A DNA stretch of 64,000 nucleotides, from contig NZ_CP102278.1 of NCBI RefSeq assembly GCF_025149915.1, positions 852,001-916,000 of the forward strand, given 5' to 3'. The stretch is from Coprococcus eutactus. Lineage in GTDB: Bacteria > Bacillota > Clostridia > Lachnospirales > Lachnospiraceae. Shown here piece after piece: positions 1 through 8,774 of this stretch. Below the pieces are notes generated by a model that saw only the letters and a program-made list of their open reading frames with translations, made no database searches and was not told the origin of the DNA. A program made the position numbers and the translations under genes. Numbering within the stretch: position 1 is the first letter of the stretch; the number at the start of each line of letters is the position of its first letter.

Positions 1-393
1 GATAAGTCATTTGAGCTGTATCATTTGGATCACGGACTACTCAGAATGATGGCGGGGATCTTGGTTCAGGATATAGATACTGACAATGTTCTGGATATGA
101 TGGATGGAGTTATTGCAGAACAGTATGCGATGGCTGAACTCTATATGAACAAGAGTGTTGGAGATTTGTACTTCTGGATATCATCAGCCACTGCAAAAGT
201 GGATTTTGTATATGAAGGTGATGGAGAGGTCATTCCGGTGGACGTACAGACAAGTCCGCATACGAAAGCTCAGAGTTCCAGAGTATTCCGACAGAGATAT
301 AACAATAAGACTTCTGTGAGAATATCTACAGATGACATGTTCGTTGATAAAGGATTGGTAAATATACCGCTGTATGGCATATGGTGTTTCTGA
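1..393 (+). CDS. ATPase with DUF4143 domain, C-terminal part (5' end outside window)
   Basis: The frame is open from base 1 to the stop at 391-393, so only the last 130 residues are present. They read like the C-terminal DUF4143 domain of AAA+ ATPases of the predicted ATP-binding/DEXX family: an ELYHLDHGLL motif (usual form K/LYFLDxGLL), then a conserved strand with VIPVDVQTSPHTKAQSS (family form VEVKSG...), and a final NIPLYGIW, matching the usual NIPLY ending. The N-terminal P-loop ATPase half lies upstream. These proteins are common in Clostridia and Bacteroidetes. Their function is poorly known and they are often suspected of a defence or toxin-related role. No role can be assigned from this fragment. 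Confidence 0.7.
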   Translation, partial: DKSFELYHLDHGLLRMMAGILVQDIDTDNVLDMMDGVIAEQYAMAELYMNKSVGDLYFWISSATAKVDFVYEGDGEVIPVDVQTSPHTKAQSSRVFRQRYNNKTSVRISTDDMFVDKGLVNIPLYGIWCF

Positions 394-421
394 CACCGCC
401 ATTGGCAGTATTTTTATAGAT

Positions 422-494
<73 letters not shown>

Positions 495-507
495 TGATAA
501 TATGGGA

Positions 508-554
508 AGGCTGCCTGCAATGAACCCCATCAGGGTGCATTTGCTGGCAGCCTT
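508..554 (+). terminator. Stem-loop after tRNA-Thr
   Basis: AGGCTGCC near 511 pairs with GGCAGCCT near 547-554, and inner bases GCAA/TTGC extend the stem. Only a short T stretch follows, so this is either a weak intrinsic terminator or a processing hairpin for the tRNA transcript. Confidence 0.4.
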
Positions 555-595
555 TCGTTGCTATATTGGTGGAACTTCCCGAAGGAGGCGTGGAT

Positions 596-1144
596 ATGGA
601 GGCACCTAAGTGGTACAGACATTTAAAGACGATAAACAGACATAAATGGATGGTGATGAAGAACTGTTTCAGATGTGGCTTATACAAGCAGGGACTTCTT
701 CACGATCTGTCCAAGTATTCATGGACGGAGTTTTCTGTGGGAGCAAGATACTTCCAGGGGACTAGGAGCCCTAACGACGCTGAGAGAGAAGAAAAGGGGT
801 ATTCTGGCGCGTGGCTGCATCACAAAGGCAGGAATAAGCATCATCTGGAATATTGGATAGATTACAGCGCCGACAAGAGCAACAGACAGCTCATGGGAAT
901 GAAGATGCCAGTCAAATATGTTGTGGAGATGTTCTGTGATAGGGTTGCGGCAAGTAAGAATTATAACAGGGATGAATATACGGATGCATATCCACTGAAT
1001 TATTATCTCAGGGGCAGATCGAGGGATCTGTTGCATCCGGAGTCTGCAAAGCTTCTGGAATCAATGCTGGCAATGTTGGCAGAGAAGGGTGAAGATTTTA
1101 CTTTCGATTATATAAGACGTGAGATCCTGCATAACAGGAAGTGA
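596..1144 (+). CDS. DUF5662 family protein
   Basis: The 182-residue product matches my memory of the DUF5662 family. It has an N-terminal HLKTINRHKWMVMKNCF helix, then the signature GLLHDLSKYSWTEF, a GTRSPNDAEREEKGYS loop and HHKGRNKHHLEYW. The dense His/Asp motifs (HDLSKY, HHKGRNKHH) suggest a metal-binding helical HD-like fold; that is inference. I use the ATG at 596 because GAAGGAGG lies 7 bases upstream. A TTG at 566 would also be in frame but has no such site. No biochemical role is known to me. The gene is followed after 40 bases by dnaE. Confidence 0.75.
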   Translation: MEAPKWYRHLKTINRHKWMVMKNCFRCGLYKQGLLHDLSKYSWTEFSVGARYFQGTRSPNDAEREEKGYSGAWLHHKGRNKHHLEYWIDYSADKSNRQLMGMKMPVKYVVEMFCDRVAASKNYNRDEYTDAYPLNYYLRGRSRDLLHPESAKLLESMLAMLAEKGEDFTFDYIRREILHNRK

Positions 1145-1184
1145 TGCGGGGTACAGAGTTGACAGATGACAGGGAGGAAAATGT

Positions 1185-4100
1185 ATGGAATTTACACATT
1201 TGCATGTGCATACAGGTTACAGTCTGCTAGATGGAGCTGCCAAGATAAAGGAGCTTGTACACCGGGCTAAGGAGCTTGGGTATGACTCGCTGGCGATAAC
1301 CGATCATGGTGTCATGTATGGAGTTATAGAATTCTACGAGGCGTGCATGGCTGAGGGTATAAAGCCGATACTTGGCTGTGAGGTCTATGTAAGTCCGGGA
1401 TCAAGATTTGACAGAGAGGTGGGAAAAGGAGATGATAGATACTATCATTTGGTCCTTCTGGCTGAGACAGATCAGGGATACCACAATCTCTCAAAGATAG
1501 TTACCCGTGGATTTACTGAGGGATTTTATTACAAACCGAGAGTTGATATGGAGGTGTTGGAAAAGTATCACGAGGGCATAATAGCATTGAGTGCGTGTCT
1601 TGCTGGTGAGGTTGCAACCCATTTAAGGAAGAACGACTATGAAGGCGCCAGGAAAGCCGCAGTGAAATACAGGAATATATTTGGTGAGAATAACTATTTC
1701 CTTGAGATGCAGGATCACGGTATTCCTGATCAGGCTACTGTGAATGCAGGTGTCATGAGACTTTCAAAGGAACTTGGCATACCAATGGTAGTTACCAACG
1801 ATTCTCATTATATTTATGCCGAGGACTGGGAGGCGCATGACGTGCTGCTCTGCATCCAGACAAACAGGAAGGTCCAGGATGAGAACAGGATGCGTTATGA
1901 TGGAGGACAGTATTACCTCAAGTCCAAAGAGGAGATGGCGGAACTGTTTCCATATGCACTGGAAGCTCTTGAAAATACCCATAAGATAGCGGAGAGGTGC
2001 AACGTCAAGATCATATTCGGTGAACAGAAGGTGCCGAGATTTGACGTGCCAGACGGATATACGGCGGAGGAGTATCTTGAAAAGCTTGTATATGACGGTA
2101 TGGAGAGAAAATACGGTATAAAGTATGCGGACACGGAAGACCTCAGTGAGGGTGATAAAGGATATGATGTGCGCCAGAGGATAGACTATGAGCTCTCGGT
2201 CATAAAGAGCATGGGATTTGTTGACTATTTTCTCATAGTATGGGATTTTATTCATTTTGCAAAGACAAATGGAATAGCAGTGGGACCGGGACGAGGCTCA
2301 GCGGTTGGAAGCGTGGTCGCATACTGCCTGGACATAACAACCATAGAGCCTATGCAGTACGATCTTCTTTTTGAGCGGTTCCTGAATCCGGAGCGTGTAT
2401 CCATGCCGGATATTGATATAGACTTCTGCTACATAAGGCGACAGGAGGTTATTGATTACTGTGTTAAGAAGTACGGAGAAGAATGCGTAACGCAGATAAT
2501 CGCATACCAGACCATGGGTGCACGAAATGTCATAAGAGATGTCGGCAGGGCTATGGATATTCCATATGCCCAGTGTGATGCCCTTGCGAAGGCGATCCCG
2601 GCAGAAAAGGACATGACGATAGATATAGCACTGAAGACAAGCAAGGATTTTCAGGATATGTACAGGGGTTCGGATGAGATAAGGAAACTAGTGGATATCG
2701 CGAAGAAGCTTGAGGGACTTCCGAGAAATGCGGGAATGCATGCAGCGGGGGTTGTTATCGGCCGTGAGGCTATAGAAGAATATGCGCCGCTCTCAGTTGG
2801 TGCTGAGGGTGCAGTTGTAACACAGTTTGAGAAGAACACAGTCGAACACCTTGGAATGCTCAAGATGGACTTTCTGGGACTTCGTACTGCCACTGTCATA
2901 CAAGATACAGTTAAGCTCATCAAGGAGAACACGGGAAGAGATCTTGACATAGACAACATAGACTATGATGATCCGAATATACTGGGGCTTATGGGACAGG
3001 GTAAGACAGAAGGAATGTTCCAGCTTGAAAGCCCGGGAATGAAAAATTTTATGATGAAGCTGAAGCCACAGAGTCTGGATGATGTAATCGCCGGAGTGGC
3101 ACTTTTCAGACCGGGTCCGATGCAGTTCATAGATGACTATATCAGAGGTAAGGAGAACCGGGAGCTTGTAAGATATGATACGCCGGAGCTTGAGGAGATA
3201 CTGGAGCCGACATACGGTTGTATCATTTATCAGGAGCAGGTAATGCAGATAGTTATGAAACTGGCAGGCTACACTCTGGGGAGAAGTGATCTGGTTAGAA
3301 GAGCTATGGCTAAGAAGAAGCCCGAGGAGATGGAGAAGGAGCGTAAAAACTTCGTTTATGGCAACAAGGAGCTGAATGTGCCAGGTTGTGTTGCAAATGG
3401 AATATCAGAGGATGTTGCAAACAAGATATTCGATGAGATGATGAAGTTCGCAGAGTACGCGTTCAACAAGTCCCATTCTGTAGCATATGCGGTACTTGCA
3501 GCCCAGACAGCTTACCTGAAATATTACTATCCAGTGGAATTTATGGCTGCACTTATATCGTCAGTTCTCGATAACAACGGCAAGGTCGCAAAGTATATAA
3601 ATGTCTGTAAGCAGATGAACGTTGAGATACTCCCGCCAGACATAAATGAGGGAGTTGCCAAATTCTCCATAAGCGATGGAAAGATACGATATGGTCTGTC
3701 CGGAATAAAGAGTGTTGGTGCTGCGGTAGTGGACAGGATAGTTGAGGAGAGAAAGAAAAATGGCAGATTTAAGGACCTCCATGACTTCCTCACAAGAATG
3801 CCGTCGAAGGATACCAACAAGAAGACTGTCGAGGCACTTATACTCAGCGGAGCGTTTGATGGAATGGGAGCTAATAGAAAGCAGATGTTCATGGCGCTTC
3901 CAGCCATATCTGAAGAGACTGCAAGGGAGAGAAAAAGCAGGGAATCAGGACAGCTGTCACTGTTCGATATCATGGGTGAAGATTTTGCGGCAAGCACAAG
4001 AGTGCCGTATCCTGAGGTGGAGGAATATCCGGACACGGAGAAGCTTTCACTAGAGAAGTCTGTTCTTGGAGTGTATATATCCGGACATCCTCTTGGAAAA

Positions 4101-4772
4101 TATGTGGATCTGTTGCAGAAAAACTGCACAGCACAGTCTCTGGATTTTGCCGGCGACAGTGAGGATGATGCAGAGCTGGATGACGCCGGAACGGATGAGA
4201 AGGACAGAAAGATCCAGGATGGCGCTGTGTATGTAGTGGGCGGAATCATTACGGATGTATCGGTAAAACTTACAAGAAACAACCAGAACATGGCATATGT
4301 TACCCTGGAGGATCTTGTAGGTCAGATAGATATCGTAGTGTTCCCTAGAGATTTTGAAAAACATAGGGAGCAGCTCAGAGTTGACAACAGAGTGTTTGTC
4401 AGAGGTCGCGCAGATGTGGGAGAAAAGGACAGCAAGATCATTCTTTCTGATCTTGTTGCATTTGACAATGTGACAAATGGTGTGGTGGAATTCGCCTCGC
4501 AGAGAAGCTGGGGGACAAAGCAAAAGCCTGTTAAGAGCAACAAGCAGCTGTGGGTTTTGTTTGACGATATGAATGAGTATGTGAAAAACGAGGCGGAATT
4601 TATGTCAATCCTCGAGGAACACAGAGGCAACTGTCCTGTGTATGTGCAGCTTAAAGCCACGAGACAGATGAAGAGTATGGGAAGAGGCTTCTGTGTGGAT
4701 GAGAATTCAGGCATACTCTACTCACTTCAGATGGAATATGGCAAAGACAGGGTGCTTTTACGAGATGTATAG
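1185..4772 (+). CDS. dnaE: DNA polymerase III alpha subunit
   Basis: This 1195-residue C-family replicative polymerase has the usual DnaE length. The N-terminal PHP domain begins with HLHVHTGYSLLDG and ITDHG, with its metal-ligand histidines and aspartates apparently intact. The polymerase core shows GPGRGSAVGS near residue 367 and the catalytic PDIDIDF near 407-411. A helix-hairpin-helix region follows near residue 800-900. An OB-fold near residue 1010-1090 (VYVVGGIITDVSV...) is the type that binds template strand. It lacks the inserted exonuclease of PolC, so it is DnaE. GGGAGG precedes the ATG. It elongates DNA in the replisome; in Gram-positives it usually works together with PolC. Confidence 0.95.
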   Translation: MEFTHLHVHTGYSLLDGAAKIKELVHRAKELGYDSLAITDHGVMYGVIEFYEACMAEGIKPILGCEVYVSPGSRFDREVGKGDDRYYHLVLLAETDQGYHNLSKIVTRGFTEGFYYKPRVDMEVLEKYHEGIIALSACLAGEVATHLRKNDYEGARKAAVKYRNIFGENNYFLEMQDHGIPDQATVNAGVMRLSKELGIPMVVTNDSHYIYAEDWEAHDVLLCIQTNRKVQDENRMRYDGGQYYLKSKEEMAELFPYALEALENTHKIAERCNVKIIFGEQKVPRFDVPDGYTAEEYLEKLVYDGMERKYGIKYADTEDLSEGDKGYDVRQRIDYELSVIKSMGFVDYFLIVWDFIHFAKTNGIAVGPGRGSAVGSVVAYCLDITTIEPMQYDLLFERFLNPERVSMPDIDIDFCYIRRQEVIDYCVKKYGEECVTQIIAYQTMGARNVIRDVGRAMDIPYAQCDALAKAIPAEKDMTIDIALKTSKDFQDMYRGSDEIRKLVDIAKKLEGLPRNAGMHAAGVVIGREAIEEYAPLSVGAEGAVVTQFEKNTVEHLGMLKMDFLGLRTATVIQDTVKLIKENTGRDLDIDNIDYDDPNILGLMGQGKTEGMFQLESPGMKNFMMKLKPQSLDDVIAGVALFRPGPMQFIDDYIRGKENRELVRYDTPELEEILEPTYGCIIYQEQVMQIVMKLAGYTLGRSDLVRRAMAKKKPEEMEKERKNFVYGNKELNVPGCVANGISEDVANKIFDEMMKFAEYAFNKSHSVAYAVLAAQTAYLKYYYPVEFMAALISSVLDNNGKVAKYINVCKQMNVEILPPDINEGVAKFSISDGKIRYGLSGIKSVGAAVVDRIVEERKKNGRFKDLHDFLTRMPSKDTNKKTVEALILSGAFDGMGANRKQMFMALPAISEETARERKSRESGQLSLFDIMGEDFAASTRVPYPEVEEYPDTEKLSLEKSVLGVYISGHPLGKYVDLLQKNCTAQSLDFAGDSEDDAELDDAGTDEKDRKIQDGAVYVVGGIITDVSVKLTRNNQNMAYVTLEDLVGQIDIVVFPRDFEKHREQLRVDNRVFVRGRADVGEKDSKIILSDLVAFDNVTNGVVEFASQRSWGTKQKPVKSNKQLWVLFDDMNEYVKNEAEFMSILEEHRGNCPVYVQLKATRQMKSMGRGFCVDENSGILYSLQMEYGKDRVLLRDV

Positions 4773-4791
4773 ATGAAGGAGAAAAGGAACA

Positions 4792-5610
4792 TTGAATAAA
4801 ACTTTGGATATAATCACGGCTAACAGCAATCCTAAAGTAAAGATGTTAAATAAGCTGAACAAGGACTCAAGGCTCAGAAGAGAGCGGGATGTCTTTATCG
4901 TTGAGGGTATAAGGATGTTCAGGGAAATACCGGTGGACAGTGTGGATGAGATCTACATGTCGGAATCAGCGTACGCTGAATACTGCGATGAGGACGATCT
5001 GCAGGAGCTTTATAATGCGGCTGAGGTTACGGTTATGAGCGACAGTGTATTTGCGGGGGTGTCACAGACGAAAACGCCGCAGGGCTGCATGGCAGTCGTC
5101 AGATGTTTTCATTATGAAATGACCGATATTGCGGGCAGTACGGACACAGCGACATATCTGATACTGGATACCATCCAGGATCCAGGAAATATGGGAACTA
5201 TATTCAGAAGTGCTGAGGCTGCGGGAATTACTGGGGTGATCATAGGTCCCGGTTCATGTGATCCGTATAATCCAAAGGTTGTCAGATCGACCATGGGAGC
5301 GATATTCAGGGTGCCGTTTGTGCAGAGTGATGATCTGATCTACACCATAGATGCGCTGAAGCGAAAAGGTGTGCTGATATACGGGGCACATCTTGACGGA
5401 GAGGAACTTTACGATACGGAATTTCCTGACAAGATAGCATTCCTCATTGGAAACGAGGGAAATGGCCTGTCAAAGGCTGTGTCGGATACTGCCGACAGAC
5501 TTCTGCGCATTCCGATGGAGGGGAAAGTGGAGTCGCTTAATGCCGCAATATCTGCAACACTTTTGTCGTATGAGGCCATGAGACAGCGAAGGAGTGCACG
5601 ACAAAACTAG
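4792..5610 (+). CDS. TrmH/SpoU family RNA 2'-O-methyltransferase
   Basis: This 272-residue SPOUT-class methyltransferase has an N-terminal SpoU_sub_bind-like domain (FIVEGIRMFREIP) and then the three SpoU motifs. These are LDTIQDPGNMGTIFRSAEA (motif 1, with the Asn-Arg pair), FLIGNEGNGLS (motif 2) and IPMEGKVESLNAAIS (motif 3), which build the knotted AdoMet pocket. Such enzymes methylate a ribose in 23S rRNA or tRNA. The exact target cannot be told from sequence; RlmB-like or RNA-233-type proteins in Firmicutes are the nearest. The start is TTG at 4792 with AAGGAG upstream, 19 bases after dnaE, so probably co-transcribed. Confidence 0.88.
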   Translation: MNKTLDIITANSNPKVKMLNKLNKDSRLRRERDVFIVEGIRMFREIPVDSVDEIYMSESAYAEYCDEDDLQELYNAAEVTVMSDSVFAGVSQTKTPQGCMAVVRCFHYEMTDIAGSTDTATYLILDTIQDPGNMGTIFRSAEAAGITGVIIGPGSCDPYNPKVVRSTMGAIFRVPFVQSDDLIYTIDALKRKGVLIYGAHLDGEELYDTEFPDKIAFLIGNEGNGLSKAVSDTADRLLRIPMEGKVESLNAAISATLLSYEAMRQRRSARQN

Positions 5611-5692
5611 ATTAAACAAGACAGCATATTTTTGAATCATCTGGCATAACTTTTAGAGTATGCAAAAGTTTGTTATAACGGAGGGAGAAAAT

Positions 5693-6325
5693 ATGACTGA
5701 AAAAACATTAAACAACAATCAGGTAGTGGTGGCAGGAGAGATAGCATCAGAATTTACATTCAGCCACGAAATATTCGGAGAGGGATTTTATATGGTTGAT
5801 CTTATGGTGAGTCGCTTGAGCGATGCCTACGATGTGATCCCGCTTATGGTGTCTGACAGACTGTTTGATGTGAACGAGTCCCATGTAGGTGAGAAGATCA
5901 TGGCTAAGGGGCAGTTCAGATCCTACAACAAGCATGAGGAGACAAAGAACCGACTTATACTATCTGTGTTTGTGAGAGAGATCGAACAGCTGGACGAGGA
6001 TGAGCCGGAGGAGGAGAACAGACCGAACCAGATATATCTTGATGGTTACATATGTAAGGCTCCAGTGTACAGGATGACTCCTCTCGGCAGGGAGATAGCT
6101 GATGTTCTGCTCGCAGTGAACAGAGCGTATGGAAAGAGTGATTACATACCTTGCATATGCTGGGGAAGAAATGCGAGATTTGCAGGAAAACTTCAGGTCG
6201 GGGAACATGTGGCGATATGGGGAAGGATACAGAGCAGAGAATATCAGAAACGTATCGACAACGACCAGGTGGTTAGCAGAGTAGCCTATGAGGTATCTGT
6301 GAGCAAAATGGAATGCCTTGAATAA
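5693..6325 (+). CDS. Single-stranded DNA-binding protein-like, two OB folds
   Basis: The 210-residue product contains two tandem OB-fold segments. The first (about residues 10-105) contains VVVAGEIASEF and a KGQFRSYN strand. The second (about 115-205) contains IYLDGYICKAPVYR, TPLGREIADVLLAVNR and IPCICWGRNARFA, which is the classic SSB signature (W-G-R/K after the I-P-C/V strand). Tandem-OB SSB variants of this kind are frequent in Clostridia beside the ordinary ssb gene. It lacks the acidic DDxIPF tail of a housekeeping SSB, so an accessory role is likely. The ATG at 5693 has GGAGGG upstream and is preferred to ATG 5660. The stop is followed at once by a 90-bp repeat array. Confidence 0.75.
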   Translation: MTEKTLNNNQVVVAGEIASEFTFSHEIFGEGFYMVDLMVSRLSDAYDVIPLMVSDRLFDVNESHVGEKIMAKGQFRSYNKHEETKNRLILSVFVREIEQLDEDEPEEENRPNQIYLDGYICKAPVYRMTPLGREIADVLLAVNRAYGKSDYIPCICWGRNARFAGKLQVGEHVAIWGRIQSREYQKRIDNDQVVSRVAYEVSVSKMECLE

Positions 6326-6545
6326 TATTTCATAAGGAGGGACCCGCGTAAGCGGGAGGATTTCTTGTGAAGCACGCAGGCGCCGCGCGAAGCGCATAGG
6401 AATGCGCCTGCACAATATTTCATAAGGAGGAACCCACGTAAGTGGGAGAATTTCTTGTGAAGCACGCAGGCGCCGCGCGAAGCGCATAGGAATGCGCCTG
6501 TACCTTATTTCATAAGGAGGGACCCGCGTAAGTGGGAGGATTCCG
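6326..6545 (+). repeat. 90-bp tandem repeat, about 2.4 units, hairpin-bearing
   Basis: CATAAGGAGG recurs at 6331, 6421 and 6511, an exact 90-base period starting right after the stop codon of the SSB-like gene. Each unit has a small hairpin CCCGCGTAAGCGGG. The second copy reads CCCACGTAAGTGGG, a paired change that keeps the stem, and the third has a G-T wobble. The first two units also contain a longer inverted repeat CAGGCGC...GCGCCTG, and the third unit is cut short before it. A diverged relative lies at 20997-21060 after purF. Confidence 0.85.
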
Positions 6546-6557
6546 GCTAAATAGATG

Positions 6558-6586
6558 TTGACATAGGGTGAAGTCGGTGATATAGT
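6558..6586 (+). promoter_or_regulatory. Sigma-A type promoter for the dapA leader
   Basis: A perfect -35 TTGACA (6558-6563) is separated by 17 bases from TATAGT (6581-6586). Transcription would begin just ahead of the lysine riboswitch. Confidence 0.7.
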
Positions 6587-6617
6587 AGCACTATCTAAGG
6601 TTAAACTGAATACAATA

Positions 6618-6855
6618 TAGTAGAGGCGCGGGATTTAAGAGTAGACAGAATGATGCGTGTGGTTGCATATGAGTTCTGGTGAAAGGAGAGACCGCCGAAG
6701 TTGTGAACCAGCCACGGAGTTCACTGCTGGTTGTGCAGTTAATAGCTGTATGACTGTCATCGATATTTATATAGGCTATTTTATTTATAGAGATGGAGAG
6801 CTACTTATAAGAATGAGATATTTTTATGGGTTGGCTTTTCGCCAACCCATTTTTA
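6618..6855 (+). promoter_or_regulatory. Lysine riboswitch (L box) with terminator, upstream of dapA
   Basis: The leader carries the conserved L-box blocks in order: AGAGGCGCGGG near 6622, AAGAGTAG near 6637, GGTGAAAGGAGAGACCGCCGA near 6680, the CTGCTGG...GTGCAG arm near 6724, ACTGTCATC near 6751, and the closing GATGGAGAGCTACT ending at 6804. It is followed by a strong hairpin ATGGGTTGGC (6826-6835) / GCCAACCCAT (6841-6850) and a T run. In this family lysine binding favours the terminator, so dapA should be shut off when lysine is plentiful. Boundaries are approximate. Its position immediately before the first enzyme of lysine synthesis supports the call. Confidence 0.9.
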
Positions 6856-6904
6856 TGCTACATGCTATATTGTATCAACTATTATTTTTAAGGAGGATGA
6901 CAAT

Positions 6905-7789
6905 ATGTCGATTTTTACCGGTTCAGCAGTTGCACTTGTAACACCATTTTTGGAGAATGGAGATGTGGATTATGCTAAGCTCAAGGAGCTTGTAGAATTT
7001 CATGTAGCTCATAAGACTGACGCGATAGTAATATGTGGAACAACAGGAGAGGCATCCACACTCTCACATGAGGAGCATTTGGAGTGTGTGAAGAAATGTG
7101 TAGAATTTGCCGATCACAGAATAAAGGTTATAGCAGGAACAGGTTCAAACTGTACAGCTACAGCGATCTATCTTTCAACAGAGGCTGAGAGCTACGGTGT
7201 TGACGGACTCCTTGTTGTTACACCATACTACAACAAGGCAACACAGAAGGGACTTATAGCTCATTTCACAGCTGTAGCAAATTCAGTAAATGTTCCTATC
7301 ATTCTTTACAATGTTCCATCGCGTACAGGATGCAATATCCAGCCGGAGACAGCAGTATATCTGGCGCAGAACGTGGAGAATATAGTGGGAATCAAGGAAG
7401 CATCAGGAAATATAAGCCAGGTAGTAAAGCTTGCAAGCCTTGCAAATGGATGCATAGATATATATTCAGGAAATGATGATCAGGTAGTACCTCTTCTGGC
7501 GCTTGGCGGAAAGGGAGTTATATCAGTTACAGCAAATATCATTCCTGAGGATGTACACGATATGGTTCAGAAGTATCTTGATGGCGATGTTCAGGAAAGT
7601 CTGGATCTTCAGCTCAAGACTATTGACCTCTGCAATGCACTGTTCTGTGAGGTCAACCCAATTCCTGTAAAGAAAGCTGTTGAACTTCTCGGTATGTGCG
7701 GTGGTACACTCAGAATGCCTCTTACAGAGATGGAGCCACAGAATGTAGAGAAACTGAAGAAGGCCATGGAGGACTACGGAGTACTCTAA
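6905..7789 (+). CDS. dapA: 4-hydroxy-tetrahydrodipicolinate synthase
   Basis: This 294-residue TIM-barrel lyase condenses pyruvate with aspartate semialdehyde, the first committed step to lysine and diaminopimelate. Family features are VICGTTGEASTLS (substrate-binding TTGE), the YYNK motif (VVTPYYNKATQKG), the catalytic tyrosine in LYNVPSRTG and the Schiff-base lysine in VGIKEASG. AAGGAGG lies just upstream of the ATG at 6905. It is preceded by an L-box riboswitch and followed by its own terminator, so the lysine-responsive transcript may be monocistronic, with dapB transcribed separately. Confidence 0.96.
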   Translation: MSIFTGSAVALVTPFLENGDVDYAKLKELVEFHVAHKTDAIVICGTTGEASTLSHEEHLECVKKCVEFADHRIKVIAGTGSNCTATAIYLSTEAESYGVDGLLVVTPYYNKATQKGLIAHFTAVANSVNVPIILYNVPSRTGCNIQPETAVYLAQNVENIVGIKEASGNISQVVKLASLANGCIDIYSGNDDQVVPLLALGGKGVISVTANIIPEDVHDMVQKYLDGDVQESLDLQLKTIDLCNALFCEVNPIPVKKAVELLGMCGGTLRMPLTEMEPQNVEKLKKAMEDYGVL

Positions 7790-7817
7790 AAATTATGGCA
7801 CAATATTTAAATATATG

Positions 7818-7860
7818 CTGAAAATGTCTGCGGTCTGTCAGGACTGCAGACATTTTGTCT
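7818..7860 (+). terminator. Terminator after dapA
   Basis: AAAATGTCTGC (7821-7831) pairs with GCAGACATTTT (7846-7856), an 11-bp perfect stem followed by GTCTTTAT. Confidence 0.75.
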
Positions 7861-8010
7861 TTATAAGGACATTTTATCTTTGTAAGGAAAAACATTGCAC
7901 AATAGACCGCAAATGTGTAAAATGGAGTACATGTCGTAATGTATACAACAGTGAAAGAAACTGATAAATATCATGCAAATGAAAATACTGATATATGGAG
8001 GATGATACAG

Positions 8011-8766
8011 ATGGTAAAGATTATCATGCATGGATGTAATGGAAGGATGGGACAGGTCATAACCGGGATAACGGCAAATGATCCTGAAGCTGAGATAGTA
8101 GCCGGTATAGATGTGGTTGACTGTAGAGATAATGGATATCCTGTATTTACAGATATTGATGATTGTGATGTAAAGGCTGATGTCATCATAGATTTCGCAG
8201 CAGCAGCAGCAGTGGATAAGCTGCTTGATTACGGTGTTAGAACACAGACTCCTATAGTTCTCTGTACCACAGGACTTTCCGATGAGCAGTTGGCGAAAGT
8301 GAAGGAATGTAGTGAGAAGGTTGCTATACTCAAGTCTGCAAATATGTCACTTGGAATAAATACACTCATGAAGCTTCTGAAAGATGCTGCAAAGGTGTTC
8401 AGTCCTGCTGGATATGATGTAGAGATAGTAGAAAAACATCACAATCAGAAGGTCGATGCTCCATCGGGAACGGCACTTGCACTTGCTGATTCCATAAACG
8501 AAGCGTGTGGAGAACAGTATGAGTATGTGTATGACAGAAGTCAGGTGAGAAAGAAGAGAGATAAGAGAGAACTCGGAATTTCAGCGGTGAGAGGTGGCAC
8601 TATCGTAGGAGAGCACGAGGTTATATTTGCGGGAATAGATGAGGTTATAGAGTTCAAGCATACAGCATATTCAAAGTCAGTATTTGCCAAGGGTGCAGTT
8701 GAGGCAGGCAAGTTCCTTAAGGGCAAAGCGGCAGGAATGTATGATATGGCGGATGTCATAGGATAG
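8011..8766 (+). CDS. dapB: 4-hydroxy-tetrahydrodipicolinate reductase
   Basis: The 251-residue product has the N-terminal dinucleotide-binding loop GCNGRMGQ and the central dipicolinate-reductase signature EIVEKHHNQKVDAPSGTA. The His-His and Lys of that signature bind and protonate the substrate. It reduces the DapA product with NAD(P)H in lysine/diaminopimelate synthesis. I start at ATG 8011 (MVKIIMHGC) because GGAGGA sits 8 bases upstream and the protein then aligns to the family N-terminus. An upstream ATG at 7939 would add a 24-residue tail unlike the family. A DUF6145 gene and coaX follow closely on the same strand. Confidence 0.95.
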   Translation: MVKIIMHGCNGRMGQVITGITANDPEAEIVAGIDVVDCRDNGYPVFTDIDDCDVKADVIIDFAAAAAVDKLLDYGVRTQTPIVLCTTGLSDEQLAKVKECSEKVAILKSANMSLGINTLMKLLKDAAKVFSPAGYDVEIVEKHHNQKVDAPSGTALALADSINEACGEQYEYVYDRSQVRKKRDKRELGISAVRGGTIVGEHEVIFAGIDEVIEFKHTAYSKSVFAKGAVEAGKFLKGKAAGMYDMADVIG

Positions 8767-8774
8767 GAGATACA

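Noticed and set aside
3527..4291. 254-codon minus-strand frame inside dnaE
   Set aside because: Ser-rich shadow of dnaE with no start signal.
5960..6487. Minus-strand open frame of 175 codons with an internally repeated peptide (MRFARRLRASQEILPL)
   Set aside because: It is created by the 90-bp repeat, whose length is a multiple of three, and by the antisense of the SSB-like gene. No ribosome binding site or known domain.
6326..6545. CRISPR-like array
   Set aside because: The 90-base units are contiguous with no unique spacers and no cas genes are in the window.
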